A stretch of 39,667 nucleotides of DNA from JBBDXS01 sp040902195 (GTDB lineage: Bacteria > Chloroflexota > Dehalococcoidia > DSTF01 > RBG-16-68-14): positions 1-39,667 of the forward strand of contig JBBDXS010000007.1 in the NCBI GenBank assembly GCA_040902195.1, in the 5' to 3' direction. Below the pieces are notes generated by a model. It was given only the letters and a program-made list of their open reading frames with translations, had not been told where the DNA came from and searched no databases. Shown here one piece after another: positions 16,576 to 25,154 of the stretch. A program made the translations under genes and the position numbers. Position 1 is the stretch's first letter. Every line of letters begins with the position of its first letter.

Positions 16576-19575
16576 TCACTCGTGGAGCAGGAGTGTGTCC
16601 TTGTGGGCCTGCAGCGTAAACCAGAGACGATAGGCGTTGGTGTACAGTTTCGCCAGAACCAGGCGGCCTTCGCTGCTGATGTCTACGCCATCGATGAACT
16701 CACGGAACGGCTGTCCGCTCACCCAACTCGTTCCTTCGTCAATCCGACCTTGTAGCCGCCACATGTTCGCGCGGGCAGCCGGCTCGTCTGCATTGAGCAG
16801 GACAACAGCGGTGTAGGGGCCGCGGGCGTCAACGCCCGCTCCCGTCGCGAACGCGTCATACGGGAGCAGCTTGGTCTCTCGTTGCAGGCCGTCACGTATG
16901 GATTCCAGCCGCTGCTCACCCGCGTCCGGCCCGGCGAGGCCCTTCGCGATCTCTTCGACCGAGTAGGACTCGCGGTCCACCGAGAACAGAGCTGTATAGG
17001 TACCAAGGCGTTCGAGACCTCGTGCCAGGAGCTGGAAGTCCGGTACATCGGCCAAGGAGGGCCGCTCTCCGGCGGCGGCATCAAGCATCGCAGCAAGATC
17101 TTCCGGTGTGCTGGAGCAGTATACGTAGTCACCACGGACCAGTGTGTATCCCGGACGCGAGGTTTCCCCAATGCCGCCGCCCCCTGTGCACGACCCACCA
17201 TGCGCACGAATGGCTTCGTCGATCCTGGCTTGGTCGAAGCGGCCCCGAAGGACGCGGATGGGATATTCGCCTCCCCAAACGTCCTGATCGACCTCAGCGA
17301 TGCTAAACCCAAGTTGCGTCCGGGTTTCGGCCAGGCGAGGCGGAAACGTCGCGATACCCGTGAGGTCAGCCGGGGCGAGGGCCATCGACTGGCCGTTGTC
17401 GTTGAAGAGCAACCTTTGGTAGTAGTCGAACAGCGCCCGCTCGCCGGCGTCCGTTGCTGGCAGGGCCACGCCGAACGCGTCTCGGAAGCGGGCGTAGTCA
17501 TTCATGGTCGTCCACGACCGCGCTTCGCTGGTATCGGGCACCTGGCTGAGCAGCTCGAGCCAGCGTGACGGCAGCTCCTCACCGCCCTGTTGGGGAGACG
17601 GCGCCCCTTCGACGAGGGAGCTCCTGCCCGGGAGCGCAGCTTGACGAATGCTGGGCGCAAGCCGCTGCGCGACCAGATCGGCGCCGGCAGGGGCGAAATG
17701 GACACCATCCGGGGAGGTCTCTCTGTTGTCCATGCCGCTGCCGCGCTCGGCGGCCGAGCTCATGAGACCGTTGAGGTCAAAGATACTCACCACGCCTTGA
17801 CGCCGCTGCGCGAGCTGCTGATAGAGGCTGTTGAGTTGGGCAATGCGCAGGCGATCGAAGCGAGGCCCTGGTTCGGCGAGCGCGAGATCGCGTGGCTGGT
17901 AGTAGGGCGTCGTAAGCAAGATGACCTGCGCGCCTCGCGAGGAGAGCACATCGACTGCCTCGTCCAGCTCGCTTAACACGAAGGTGTCCGCTTCGGGCGT
18001 GCCGAACTCCAGCAGGCGGCCATCGACTTCCCTGTCGTAAAGATCCCAGGCGCCTGCGAGCACGATAGCGACATCGGGGCGAAACACATCGACGTACGAC
18101 TGCCACTTGGCCGGCCAGTCGTTGCAGTCCCCCAGCTCGGTCCGCCTGCCTTGGACGACAACGGCGTCGCCTCGCAATACGCCGCAGCCAAGCCTTCCCT
18201 GGTTCCACACGGACAGGTTCCACGTTGGCCCCGCTCTCGCGAGTCCCTGCGCCATCGTAACCGCGACCGAGTCGCCGGCCACGAGGACGCGGATGGGTCG
18301 AGCGGAAGCCATCGGTCCGCCGGCTGAAAGCCCGGCGGGGACCTCCGCAGACCCAGGCGGGGAAGATGAGGTCGATAGAACGAAAGACGGCTCGCCGCCC
18401 CGGGTCACCAGGACCAGGCCCATCACCAGGACAGCTACCGCCGCGGGCGCCAGCGCCCATGAGATGCGCCACTTCCGGAATGCGCCGCGCCTGAAGGGCG
18501 TCTCGAACAGGTGATAGGAGGCCGTGGCGATCGCCAGGGTAAGCAGGACGCGCGCGGCGAACAGGTCGTAGCCTTCCCAGCCGGTGCGTTCCGGTGTCAG
18601 CACAAGGTAGACGGGCCAGTGCCACAGGTAGACGCCGTAGGAGACGAGGCCGAGATCGCGCAACGGCCGGGCGGACAGCATCTTCGTCAAGGGTCCGCCC
18701 TTCGGATGTACTGCTGCTGCAATTACGACCGCGACAGCCAGAGCGAGAAGAAGCAAGCCGCCGCGATAGAGAAAGAAGCTATCGTACGAGGTGGTAAGCC
18801 ACATCCAGGCGATGTAGCCGCCACAAGCGATTCCGGCGAGCTGGAGCAGCAGCGCTTTTCCCTGGAGTGCGGCCGGGCCACGCCGAGTAAGCCAGGTCGC
18901 CAGCACGGCGCCCACCAAGAGGGACTGCGCGCGAGTGTCGGTGCCGTAATAGACGCGCGAGGGATCGCCGTGCGGATCGTACAGGAAGCCCATGAGCAAC
19001 GACGAGCCTGCGGCGAGGACGCAAGCTGCGCCGAGCAGCGTTCCCAGAGAGCCGCGGCGCAGGCGGAGCAGGACCATTACGACGGCGGGCCAAACGGCAT
19101 ACCACTGCTCTTCGATCGCAAGCGACCAGGTATGCTGAAGCGGAGACGGGACCGAGAACTGCTCGAAGTAGGACTCCCCTGAGAAGACGGCCTGCCAGTT
19201 GGCCACGTACGCCAGCGTGGCAAAGGCGTCCACGCGTATCCTGGCCAACTCCTCTGGCTGCGCGAAGACGACGGCATAGCAGGCGACACCTGCGAGAAGA
19301 AGGAACAGCGCCGGAAGGAGCCGTCGGGCTCGACGCGCCCAAAAGGCAGCCAGGCTGATGGACCCCGTGGCTCGCCATTCGGTCACGAGCAGGCTGGTGA
19401 TCAGGTAACCGCTCAGAACAAAGAAGGCATCGACACCGAGGAAGCCGCCTCGCGCCCAGGGAAGACCTGCGTGGTAGGCGAGGACGGCAGCAACCGCGAG
19501 GCCCCGTATCCCGTCCAGCGCTGGCTGGTACGGGAGGCGGTAACGGTCCGGGCGACCGTTCTGCGCGCGCTGCAT
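16576..19575 (-). CDS. OafA-type membrane acyltransferase with SGNH domain and extra C-terminal domain
   Basis: 999 residues in three parts. Residues about 15-390 are an Acyl_transf_3 membrane domain with about ten segments; RGLAVAAVLAYHAG (catalytic-type His35) and the HTWSLAIEEQWY segment are present. Residues about 427-645 are an SGNH hydrolase-like domain outside the membrane: GDS with Ser436, and DGVH with Asp623 and His626. These two parts together are the known OafA/SGNH fusion that O-acetylates surface polysaccharide. Residues about 672-999 form an additional domain I do not recognise, starting SRWLELLSQVPDTSEARSW, which makes the protein about 330 residues longer than typical. A TATAAT sits at 19628-19633 on the minus strand upstream. 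Confidence 0.87.
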   Translation of the reverse strand: MQRAQNGRPDRYRLPYQPALDGIRGLAVAAVLAYHAGLPWARGGFLGVDAFFVLSGYLITSLLVTEWRATGSISLAAFWARRARRLLPALFLLLAGVACYAVVFAQPEELARIRVDAFATLAYVANWQAVFSGESYFEQFSVPSPLQHTWSLAIEEQWYAVWPAVVMVLLRLRRGSLGTLLGAACVLAAGSSLLMGFLYDPHGDPSRVYYGTDTRAQSLLVGAVLATWLTRRGPAALQGKALLLQLAGIACGGYIAWMWLTTSYDSFFLYRGGLLLLALAVAVVIAAAVHPKGGPLTKMLSARPLRDLGLVSYGVYLWHWPVYLVLTPERTGWEGYDLFAARVLLTLAIATASYHLFETPFRRGAFRKWRISWALAPAAVAVLVMGLVLVTRGGEPSFVLSTSSSPPGSAEVPAGLSAGGPMASARPIRVLVAGDSVAVTMAQGLARAGPTWNLSVWNQGRLGCGVLRGDAVVVQGRRTELGDCNDWPAKWQSYVDVFRPDVAIVLAGAWDLYDREVDGRLLEFGTPEADTFVLSELDEAVDVLSSRGAQVILLTTPYYQPRDLALAEPGPRFDRLRIAQLNSLYQQLAQRRQGVVSIFDLNGLMSSAAERGSGMDNRETSPDGVHFAPAGADLVAQRLAPSIRQAALPGRSSLVEGAPSPQQGGEELPSRWLELLSQVPDTSEARSWTTMNDYARFRDAFGVALPATDAGERALFDYYQRLLFNDNGQSMALAPADLTGIATFPPRLAETRTQLGFSIAEVDQDVWGGEYPIRVLRGRFDQARIDEAIRAHGGSCTGGGGIGETSRPGYTLVRGDYVYCSSTPEDLAAMLDAAAGERPSLADVPDFQLLARGLERLGTYTALFSVDRESYSVEEIAKGLAGPDAGEQRLESIRDGLQRETKLLPYDAFATGAGVDARGPYTAVVLLNADEPAARANMWRLQGRIDEGTSWVSGQPFREFIDGVDISSEGRLVLAKLYTNAYRLWFTLQAHKDTLLLHE

Positions 19576-19682
19576 GCTCTATAGGTTCCCTTAGGCGCGG
19601 CGGAGCCGGATGGTGTGTAGCGAGGCCATTATAACCCTGCACGCCCGGAGCGATGGACGCCCGGAGGCTGGTCGGCACCCGG

Positions 19683-19712
19683 TTGCGAGGTCCGGCGCGC
19701 CGAACGTATAGT
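19683..19712 (+). promoter_or_regulatory. Promoter of the malyl-CoA lyase-type gene
   Basis: TTGCGA (19683-19688) and TATAGT (19707-19712) with an 18-base spacer, 44 bases before the chosen ATG. Confidence 0.45.
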
Positions 19713-19755
19713 ACGGATGCGCATAATCTGTCGCATTCTCTCGTTCGGGAGCACC

Positions 19756-20784
19756 ATGTACGTACTGCAGAAGCTCAACCGGTTCGTCATTCCGCGTACG
19801 GAGCTGACCTATCCCAGCCACCAGCTCAAGATGCACCAGAACGCGGCCGCAGCGCCCGTCGACCACCTCATGCCGGACTTCGAGGACGCCTGCCCCTACG
19901 AGTTCAAGGGCGAGCCGAGCCGCAAAACGATGGTCGAGGCGCTCAACACGGTTGATTTTGGCGGGAAGGTCATCGCGATCCGGCCCAACAACATCCGCTC
20001 GAAGTACTTCCTTGGCGACATCGAGGCGATCATGACGGGCGCGCCCGACAAGTTCCACGGCATCATCCTGCCCAAGGTCGAGGCGCCCGACGACGTTGTC
20101 TACCTGGCGAAGCTCCTCGACACGTATGAGCGTGAGGCGGGCTGGACGACGCAGGTCCAGATCGAGGCGCTGATCGAGACGCCGATCGGCGTCGTCAACG
20201 CCTACCCGATCGCGAAGGCGTCCGAGCGCATGGCAGGGCTGATCTTCGGCATCGCTGACTTCGCCGCCGCGATGGGCGTGCGCGAGAACGTCGTCGACCA
20301 GAACAAGAACTTCCACTACGCCAAGCAGGCGACGGTCGTCGCGGCGAAGGCGGCCGGCCTGCACGCCATCGATAACGCGTGGCTGCGCATCGTCCGCAAG
20401 GACTCGTCGCCGGAAGAAGCGGAGGAGATCTACGCCGGCCTGCGCGAGAAGAACGTCGGCTCCGCGAACCTGGGCATGGACGGCACGTGGGTGATCCACC
20501 CGCAGCAGGCGGAGATCGCAAACGAGTGCTACACGCCGACCGACGCGCAGATCGAGGAGGCGAAGCACGCCGTGCAGTACTACCACGAGCAGGGCGGCGG
20601 CTCGATCTACGAGCCGAAGTACGGCAAGTTCCACGACGAGGCGACGATCAAGGCCTGCCTCGTCGATCTCGCGAAGGCGGTGCAGGCGGGCAAGCTCGAC
20701 AGTGCGTGGCTGATGGCGCAGGCTGCGAAGTCGAAAGAAGTCACCGGCTACGACATCCTGCAAGTCATGGGCCGGGTGGCGTAG
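19756..20784 (+). CDS. HpcH/HpaI-family lyase, probable malyl-CoA/methylmalyl-CoA lyase
   Basis: 342 residues from ATG 19756, preceded by GGGAG; the in-frame extension to 19717 covers the leader. The fold is the citrate lyase-beta/HpcH TIM barrel: PDFEDACP (acidic metal and CoA site, residues 40-47), IRPNN (about 75-79), LPKVEAP, the Glu in IEALIETPIGVVN and GIADFAAAMGV are all visible, with the C-terminal WVIHPQQ seen in malyl-CoA lyases. Family members reversibly split malyl-CoA or beta-methylmalyl-CoA into glyoxylate plus acetyl- or propionyl-CoA. The presence of mcd and mch 9-12 kb away supports this over citryl-CoA lyase. A 7-base-arm hairpin at 20798-20813 follows. Confidence 0.82.
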   Translation: MYVLQKLNRFVIPRTELTYPSHQLKMHQNAAAAPVDHLMPDFEDACPYEFKGEPSRKTMVEALNTVDFGGKVIAIRPNNIRSKYFLGDIEAIMTGAPDKFHGIILPKVEAPDDVVYLAKLLDTYEREAGWTTQVQIEALIETPIGVVNAYPIAKASERMAGLIFGIADFAAAMGVRENVVDQNKNFHYAKQATVVAAKAAGLHAIDNAWLRIVRKDSSPEEAEEIYAGLREKNVGSANLGMDGTWVIHPQQAEIANECYTPTDAQIEEAKHAVQYYHEQGGGSIYEPKYGKFHDEATIKACLVDLAKAVQAGKLDSAWLMAQAAKSKEVTGYDILQVMGRVA

Positions 20785-20797
20785 TGGTCGCTTTTTC

Positions 20798-20813
20798 TCG
20801 CTCAAGTGAGCGA
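20798..20813 (+). terminator. Hairpin after the lyase gene
   Basis: TCGCTCA, AG, TGAGCGA: a perfect 7-base stem 14 bases after the stop codon, preceded by a T-run and followed by CTTT. It is a weak candidate terminator, possibly bidirectional. Confidence 0.4.
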
Positions 20814-20875
20814 CTTTCGGAGCACGTCTCACGGAAGGAGCTTAGAACAAATGCCTTTCATTTCCCAACAGGGGC

Positions 20876-20904
20876 TTGACAGGGATGGCCCCATGCCTGA
20901 TTAT
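20876..20904 (+). promoter_or_regulatory. Candidate promoter of the unknown gene at 20995
   Basis: TTGACA at 20876-20881 and GATTAT at 20899-20904 with a 17-base spacer. Confidence 0.4.
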
Positions 20905-20994
20905 TTCTGTCTAGTGAACGATATTCAGCGCTTGTAGACTGTAGACTATAGAAGCCCGGCAGCCGGAAGACCCCCGCTGGAAGGGAGCAAGGGA

Positions 20995-22074
20995 ATGGTG
21001 GTATCCAGCGACCTAGCCTCCGCGGCGGACATATCGATTCTGTCAGACCTGGTTGGAGCTGCTGGCAGCGAGTTCAGCAGATTCCCCGACCTCTTGCAGA
21101 CCAGTGAAGCAGCCGTTGGACTGTCTTTACTTGCTGTTACTAGCCTCGGCGCGTTGGCGAGGCGCGCAGCCAGAGCGCGTACTCGACCTACGGCGCTTGG
21201 TTTGCGAGATGATGAGTGGAATCCGCTAGAGGTTTCGCCAAAGCAGACCGAACAGCGCGTCAACGAACTCCTTCGTGTAGACATTTGGGGACTGCAACGG
21301 AATATTGACGGATTGCTTTCCCTCCACATGTTCGATCACGAAGATGATGATACATTGCCGGCTCTTCAGTATTCAAACGTTGTGCACAAGGACCGCATCA
21401 AACGACTGTTGGGGTTGGATCGGTTCGTGGATGACCGAAGCCTTACGTCGCTCAAACCGTTCTTAAGCAGGGACGATTGTAGGGGTTTAGACTCCTTTCA
21501 CTTAACCTACTTGGTAAACGGATATCTCGGACCCCTTGCCGCAGAGCTGAGTAGGGTTCCGGCGTTCATAGAACGACCTCTGCGTAGCGATCTGCAAGTT
21601 CAATTGGCGAAGATTCGTAGCCAGCGGCTACTGAATCGTCCTCTATTGCTGGAGTTGGGCGACTTGAACGTGCAGTTGAGGAACAAGGAAGCTACGAGCG
21701 ACCTGAAGGGTGATGTGCGTCAGCACGTAAAGGCTCTCTTTAGCAAAATGGCCGCCTTCAAACATTCGACGACTTCCGATATCACGGGCTTTAGGATGGC
21801 GAAGCACTGCAAACTAGGACCGGCCCCTATCGATGCCATCGTGAAAGATGTTGAACAGGGATTGGGCAGCGGTGACAAAGTGTACGCCAGTTACCTCGCG
21901 CCTTCAGATCGCGACCCCGTTCAGGACCATCTTCGCACTAATAACCTATGGCGGTACTGCCGCGACGTTTGGTGGGAGCCGGCAATCGAGGGCAGGAAGA
22001 TGCGTCTATCCTTTGTTCCAAACAAGTCTGCCCTATCGCCGCGGTGGTTCGTTAGTCCAGCAGTTCCGGCTTAA
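20995..22074 (+). CDS. Protein of unknown function, low G+C
   Basis: 359 residues; I do not recognise the family. The start is supported by AAGGGAGCAAGGGA directly upstream. Residues about 38-55 (AAVGLSLLAVTSLGALA) are hydrophobic and are followed by an Arg-rich patch, which suggests a single membrane anchor with a cytoplasmic C-terminal part. The remainder is alpha-helical-looking and mixed-charge, without signal peptide, repeats or Cys motifs. Sampled 60-base lines are 43-53% G+C against about 67% in the lyase gene before it. The gene stands between a hairpin and a palindromic repeat, and looks like an acquired single gene. Confidence 0.6.
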   Translation: MVVSSDLASAADISILSDLVGAAGSEFSRFPDLLQTSEAAVGLSLLAVTSLGALARRAARARTRPTALGLRDDEWNPLEVSPKQTEQRVNELLRVDIWGLQRNIDGLLSLHMFDHEDDDTLPALQYSNVVHKDRIKRLLGLDRFVDDRSLTSLKPFLSRDDCRGLDSFHLTYLVNGYLGPLAAELSRVPAFIERPLRSDLQVQLAKIRSQRLLNRPLLLELGDLNVQLRNKEATSDLKGDVRQHVKALFSKMAAFKHSTTSDITGFRMAKHCKLGPAPIDAIVKDVEQGLGSGDKVYASYLAPSDRDPVQDHLRTNNLWRYCRDVWWEPAIEGRKMRLSFVPNKSALSPRWFVSPAVPA

Positions 22075-22196
22075 CTGCGCGCGCGACGGCGGGCTACACT
22101 TGCATGTGAACCATGACCATTCGTAGCATGGCAGCATGCATTGCTACCATTTCCAAGCTAAGCTACTACCCGACCACGCATGAGCGTACCGACGCG

Positions 22197-22236
22197 CCCT
22201 CACCCCCGGCCCCTCTCCCCGAGGGAGAGGGGAGCG
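22197..22236. repeat. Palindromic intergenic repeat, copy 1
   Basis: CCCTCACCCCCGGCC followed by a hairpin of CCCCTCTCCC (22210-22219) and GGGAGAGGGG (22223-22232). It is near-identical to copy 2 at 22316-22355 and resembles the CCCTCACCCC...CTCTCCC hairpin repeats scattered in many bacterial genomes. Confidence 0.8.
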
Positions 22237-22285
22237 AGGGAAGTGAGGCTCTGGCTGAGTTTGCACCGAGGGGTCACGTAACAAA

Positions 22286-22312
22286 TGCGTTTCTACGAGT
22301 ACGAGGCTAACG
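22286..22312 (+). other. Partial duplicate of the sucC start
   Basis: ATG at 22286 opens MRFYEYEA, nearly the same peptide as the true sucC start MRFYEFEA at 22403. The duplicate is broken off after 9 codons by palindromic repeat copy 2. The distance of 117 bases keeps both in one frame, and I find no stop codon in between, so a 39-residue N-terminal extension of the synthetase is possible in principle. At DNA level the two starts have diverged at several third positions. Confidence 0.7.
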
Positions 22313-22315
22313 GCC

Positions 22316-22355
22316 CTCACCCCCGGCCCCTCTCCCGCCTGCGGGAGAGGGGAGC
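22316..22355. repeat. Palindromic intergenic repeat, copy 2
   Basis: CCCTCACCCCGGCC and a 12-base-pair hairpin (CCCCTCTCCCGC 22327-22338, GCGGGAGAGGGG 22341-22352). It sits between the relic start at 22286 and the used start at 22403 of the synthetase gene. Confidence 0.8.
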
Positions 22356-22402
22356 TAGCTCAGGCGCGTTGGTGTCGGAACCGGCACGCCGGAGTAGGAA
22401 TC

Positions 22403-23605
22403 ATGCGCTTTTACGAGTTTGAAGCCAAACGTCTTCTTGCGATGCAGGGTGTCCCGACGCCCAAGGGTGGCGTCGCGGCGACGCCGGAGGAGGCGGAGCG
22501 CATCGCGAAGGAGACCGGCGGGCCGGTCGTGCTCAAGTCTCAGGTGCTGGCCGGCGGGCGCATGAAGGCCGGCGGCGTGAAGTTCGCCGACACGCCTGCC
22601 GAAGCGAAGCAGCACGCCGCCGCTATCCTCAAGCTCGAGATCCGCGACCAGCTCCCCCGCGGCGTCCTGATCGAGGCGAAGGCGTCCGTGCAGCAGGAGT
22701 ACTACCTCGGCGTCACGTACGACGCGCTCGCGAAGCAGCCCGTCGCGATCTTCAGCGACATGGGCGGCATCGACATCGAGGAGGTCGCGGAGACGCACCC
22801 GGCGCATGTCGTGAAGAAGCACTTCTCGGCGCTGCTTCCGTTCAGCGACTACACGATGAAGGAGCTGATCGCGTCGCTCGGCATCAGCGGGTCGCAGCTC
22901 ACGTCGCTGACGCGCATCGGCACGCGCCTCGCGCAGGCGTTCCTCAACTACGACCTGACGCTCGCGGAGATCAACCCGCTTGCACAGCTTGAAGATGGCT
23001 CGGTCGTCGCGCTCGACTGCCACGCCGACATGGAGGAGGAGGCGCGCGAGCGGCACAAGGCGCTGATGGACGAGTTCGGCATCGATGACGAGGATACGCG
23101 GCAGGCACGGCCGCCGACGGAGATGGAGATGCGCGGCGTACAGGCCGACGCGGTCGACCATCGGGGCGTTGTGCGCGTGGTCGAGTTCGACGGAGACCTG
23201 GGGCTGGTGATCGGCGCGGGCGGGGGTAGCCTGACGCTGTTCGACGCGGTGCGCCAGCATGGAGGGCGGCCGGCGAACTACTGCGAGATCGGCGGCAACC
23301 CGAGCGTGAGGAAGACGTGCGAGCTGACCAAGGTGATCTTGAGCAAGCCCGGCATCGACAAGATCGCGGTGATGATGAGCATCGTCTCGAACACGCGCGT
23401 CGATATCGTGGCGCGCGGCGTGATCAAGGGCGTTGTTGAGTCGGGCTTCGATCCGGCGGACACGGTGCTCTTCTTCCGCATTCCCGGCGCGTGGGAAGGC
23501 GAGGGGTACAAGATCCTCCAGAAGTACGGTGTGGAGTACGGCGACCGCACGGTCTCGATGTCCGAGGCCGCGCGCCGGGCGGTCGAGAAGCTGAAGGCGA
23601 AGTAG
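22403..23605 (+). CDS. sucC: Succinyl-CoA-synthetase-like beta subunit (ATP-grasp)
   Basis: 400 residues. ATP-grasp features: MRFYEFEAKRLL with PTPKGGVAATPEEA at the N-terminus, the nucleotide-binding VVLKSQVLAGGRMKAGGVKF segment, and LAEINPLAQLEDGSVVALDCH (metal-binding Glu, Asn and Asp). The C-terminal ligase domain has CEIGGNPSVRKTCELTKVIL. Together with the alpha subunit at 25155 it should form an acyl-CoA synthetase making a CoA thioester from acid, ATP and CoA. Succinate is the default substrate. It is somewhat diverged from canonical SucC, and malate (MtkA-type) is an alternative because a malyl-CoA lyase candidate lies upstream. GGAGTAGGA precedes the ATG. Confidence 0.82.
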   Translation: MRFYEFEAKRLLAMQGVPTPKGGVAATPEEAERIAKETGGPVVLKSQVLAGGRMKAGGVKFADTPAEAKQHAAAILKLEIRDQLPRGVLIEAKASVQQEYYLGVTYDALAKQPVAIFSDMGGIDIEEVAETHPAHVVKKHFSALLPFSDYTMKELIASLGISGSQLTSLTRIGTRLAQAFLNYDLTLAEINPLAQLEDGSVVALDCHADMEEEARERHKALMDEFGIDDEDTRQARPPTEMEMRGVQADAVDHRGVVRVVEFDGDLGLVIGAGGGSLTLFDAVRQHGGRPANYCEIGGNPSVRKTCELTKVILSKPGIDKIAVMMSIVSNTRVDIVARGVIKGVVESGFDPADTVLFFRIPGAWEGEGYKILQKYGVEYGDRTVSMSEAARRAVEKLKAK

Positions 23606-23644
23606 TTTCGAGTAAGTGTGCGGGGAGTCTGCGAGAATGAGCGT

Positions 23645-25153
23645 ATGCGCGTCCCACGGTTGGCGCTTGAGTACCTCTCGATGGCGCTGCTAGGCGCGGC
23701 GGCGATCGCAGGCGCGATTGCGTCCGTGCTGCCCGCGGACGCCGGCGCGGCGCCGGGCGACGTCGATTGCTCCGGCGGCGTGACGAGCATCGATGCCGCG
23801 CTGATCTTGCAGCTCAGCGCCGGACGCATCTCGACGCTGCCGTGCCCGGACGCCGCCGACGTGAACAACGACGGCCGTACGAACGCGATCGACGCGCAGC
23901 TCGTGCTGCAACTCGGCGCGGGGCTCATCGGCGCGTTCCCGAGCTGCGACATCACGGCGCCTCCGGCCTGGGCGCAGGACGAGATCGATGCGGCCGGGCC
24001 CGGCGATACCGTCTGCCTGACGAACGGCACCTACGACCGCCTCTTCGTCTACCAGAAGACCGGCCTCACGATCGTCGGCGTGGGCGCGCCGACAACGACC
24101 GTGATCGATGACCCCGACAACCATACGTGCCTGCTCGTCATCGAGAGCCACGACATCACTATCGAGAACCTCCGCGCCAGCAACTGCGACGTCCAGGCCG
24201 GCTTCGCGGGCGACAGCACGAACGTCACCTTTCGCCGCATCGAGACGGCCGGCGGCCCGATCGGGGTCCAGTTCCAGCGCAGCACCGGCAGCATCGTCGA
24301 TAGCAACCTGCACGACCACGACGACATCGGCGCGATCGTGCAGCTGGACTCCAGCGTTACCATCCAGCGCACGGACGTTTCGCACAACACGTTCGGCATC
24401 ATCGCGCAGGAGAACGCGACGCTGCGCCTCCTCGACAGCGACGTGTCGGACAACAGCCAAGGTGGCGTCTTCACGCTGCACGAGACCGGCAGCACGACGA
24501 TCGACGGCACACGCATCGTGAACAACGGGCTGAACGTCTTCGCCGGCGTGCCCGGCTGCGCGGACCTGCCCGCGGGCAGCTCCGATCCGCCGCAGTGTTT
24601 TCTCGATAATCCGGGCGCGTACGTCAGCGACATCGATATCACGGTCCGCGACTCGAGCGTCCGCGACAGCCACGGCACGGGCGTCGTGCTTTTCCCCGGC
24701 GTCAACGCGACGCTGCGCAACAGCAGCATCTCCGGCAGCGGCCTGACGGGGCTGTTCGCCTGGGGGGCGCACCTGACGGCGTCAGGCAACGACTACGCGA
24801 ACAACGTCGAGAACGCGATCGAGTGCCGCGCGTACCCCGGCCCGTCGGCCGGCGACCGTGGCCTGTGCCGCCTGTCGTTCGAGCACATTCACAACTCGCT
24901 GCCGCTCGGCGCGAACAGCCTCGGCGGCGGCTTCGTCTCGGAGGGTGGCCAGTTCGATCTGACCGACTCGACGATCGAGAACAACTGGGGCATCGGCGTG
25001 CAGGTGCTGCACGGTGGCCTCGGCAGCGTCTTGCGCAACGTGATCCGCAACAACGGCGGCAGCGCGTTCTGCATCTCGGGCGCGGGACCGGTGACGCTGT
25101 CGGGGAACCAGGAATCGGGCAACCGGCCCGGCGCGTGTTTGGGACATCCGTAG
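23645..25153 (+). CDS. Secreted right-handed beta-helix protein with N-terminal dockerin-like domain
   Basis: 502 residues from ATG 23645. A signal peptide (residues about 8-35) is followed at once by a dockerin-like pair of calcium loops: GDVDCSGGVTSID (38-50) and ADVNNDGRTNAID (71-83), each followed by an ILQL/LVLQL helix. Cys42 and Cys67 match a pair in the 31944 protein. From about residue 105 the protein is a parallel beta-helix (NosD/PL-6-like repeats such as TIENLRASNCD, VTIQRTDVSHNTFGI, LRNSSISGSGLTGLF). It probably acts outside the cell, as a polysaccharide-binding or -degrading or adhesive protein; no catalytic residues can be assigned. It is oddly placed between the beta and alpha genes of a cytoplasmic synthetase, its stop one base before the next ATG. 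Confidence 0.85.
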   Translation: MRVPRLALEYLSMALLGAAAIAGAIASVLPADAGAAPGDVDCSGGVTSIDAALILQLSAGRISTLPCPDAADVNNDGRTNAIDAQLVLQLGAGLIGAFPSCDITAPPAWAQDEIDAAGPGDTVCLTNGTYDRLFVYQKTGLTIVGVGAPTTTVIDDPDNHTCLLVIESHDITIENLRASNCDVQAGFAGDSTNVTFRRIETAGGPIGVQFQRSTGSIVDSNLHDHDDIGAIVQLDSSVTIQRTDVSHNTFGIIAQENATLRLLDSDVSDNSQGGVFTLHETGSTTIDGTRIVNNGLNVFAGVPGCADLPAGSSDPPQCFLDNPGAYVSDIDITVRDSSVRDSHGTGVVLFPGVNATLRNSSISGSGLTGLFAWGAHLTASGNDYANNVENAIECRAYPGPSAGDRGLCRLSFEHIHNSLPLGANSLGGGFVSEGGQFDLTDSTIENNWGIGVQVLHGGLGSVLRNVIRNNGGSAFCISGAGPVTLSGNQESGNRPGACLGHP

Positions 25154-25154
25154 C

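Noticed and set aside
19591..20832. 413-codon minus-strand frame opposite the malyl-CoA lyase-type gene
   Set aside because: It shadows a well-supported enzyme, is Arg/Leu/Val-rich without motifs, and crosses the intergenic promoter region.
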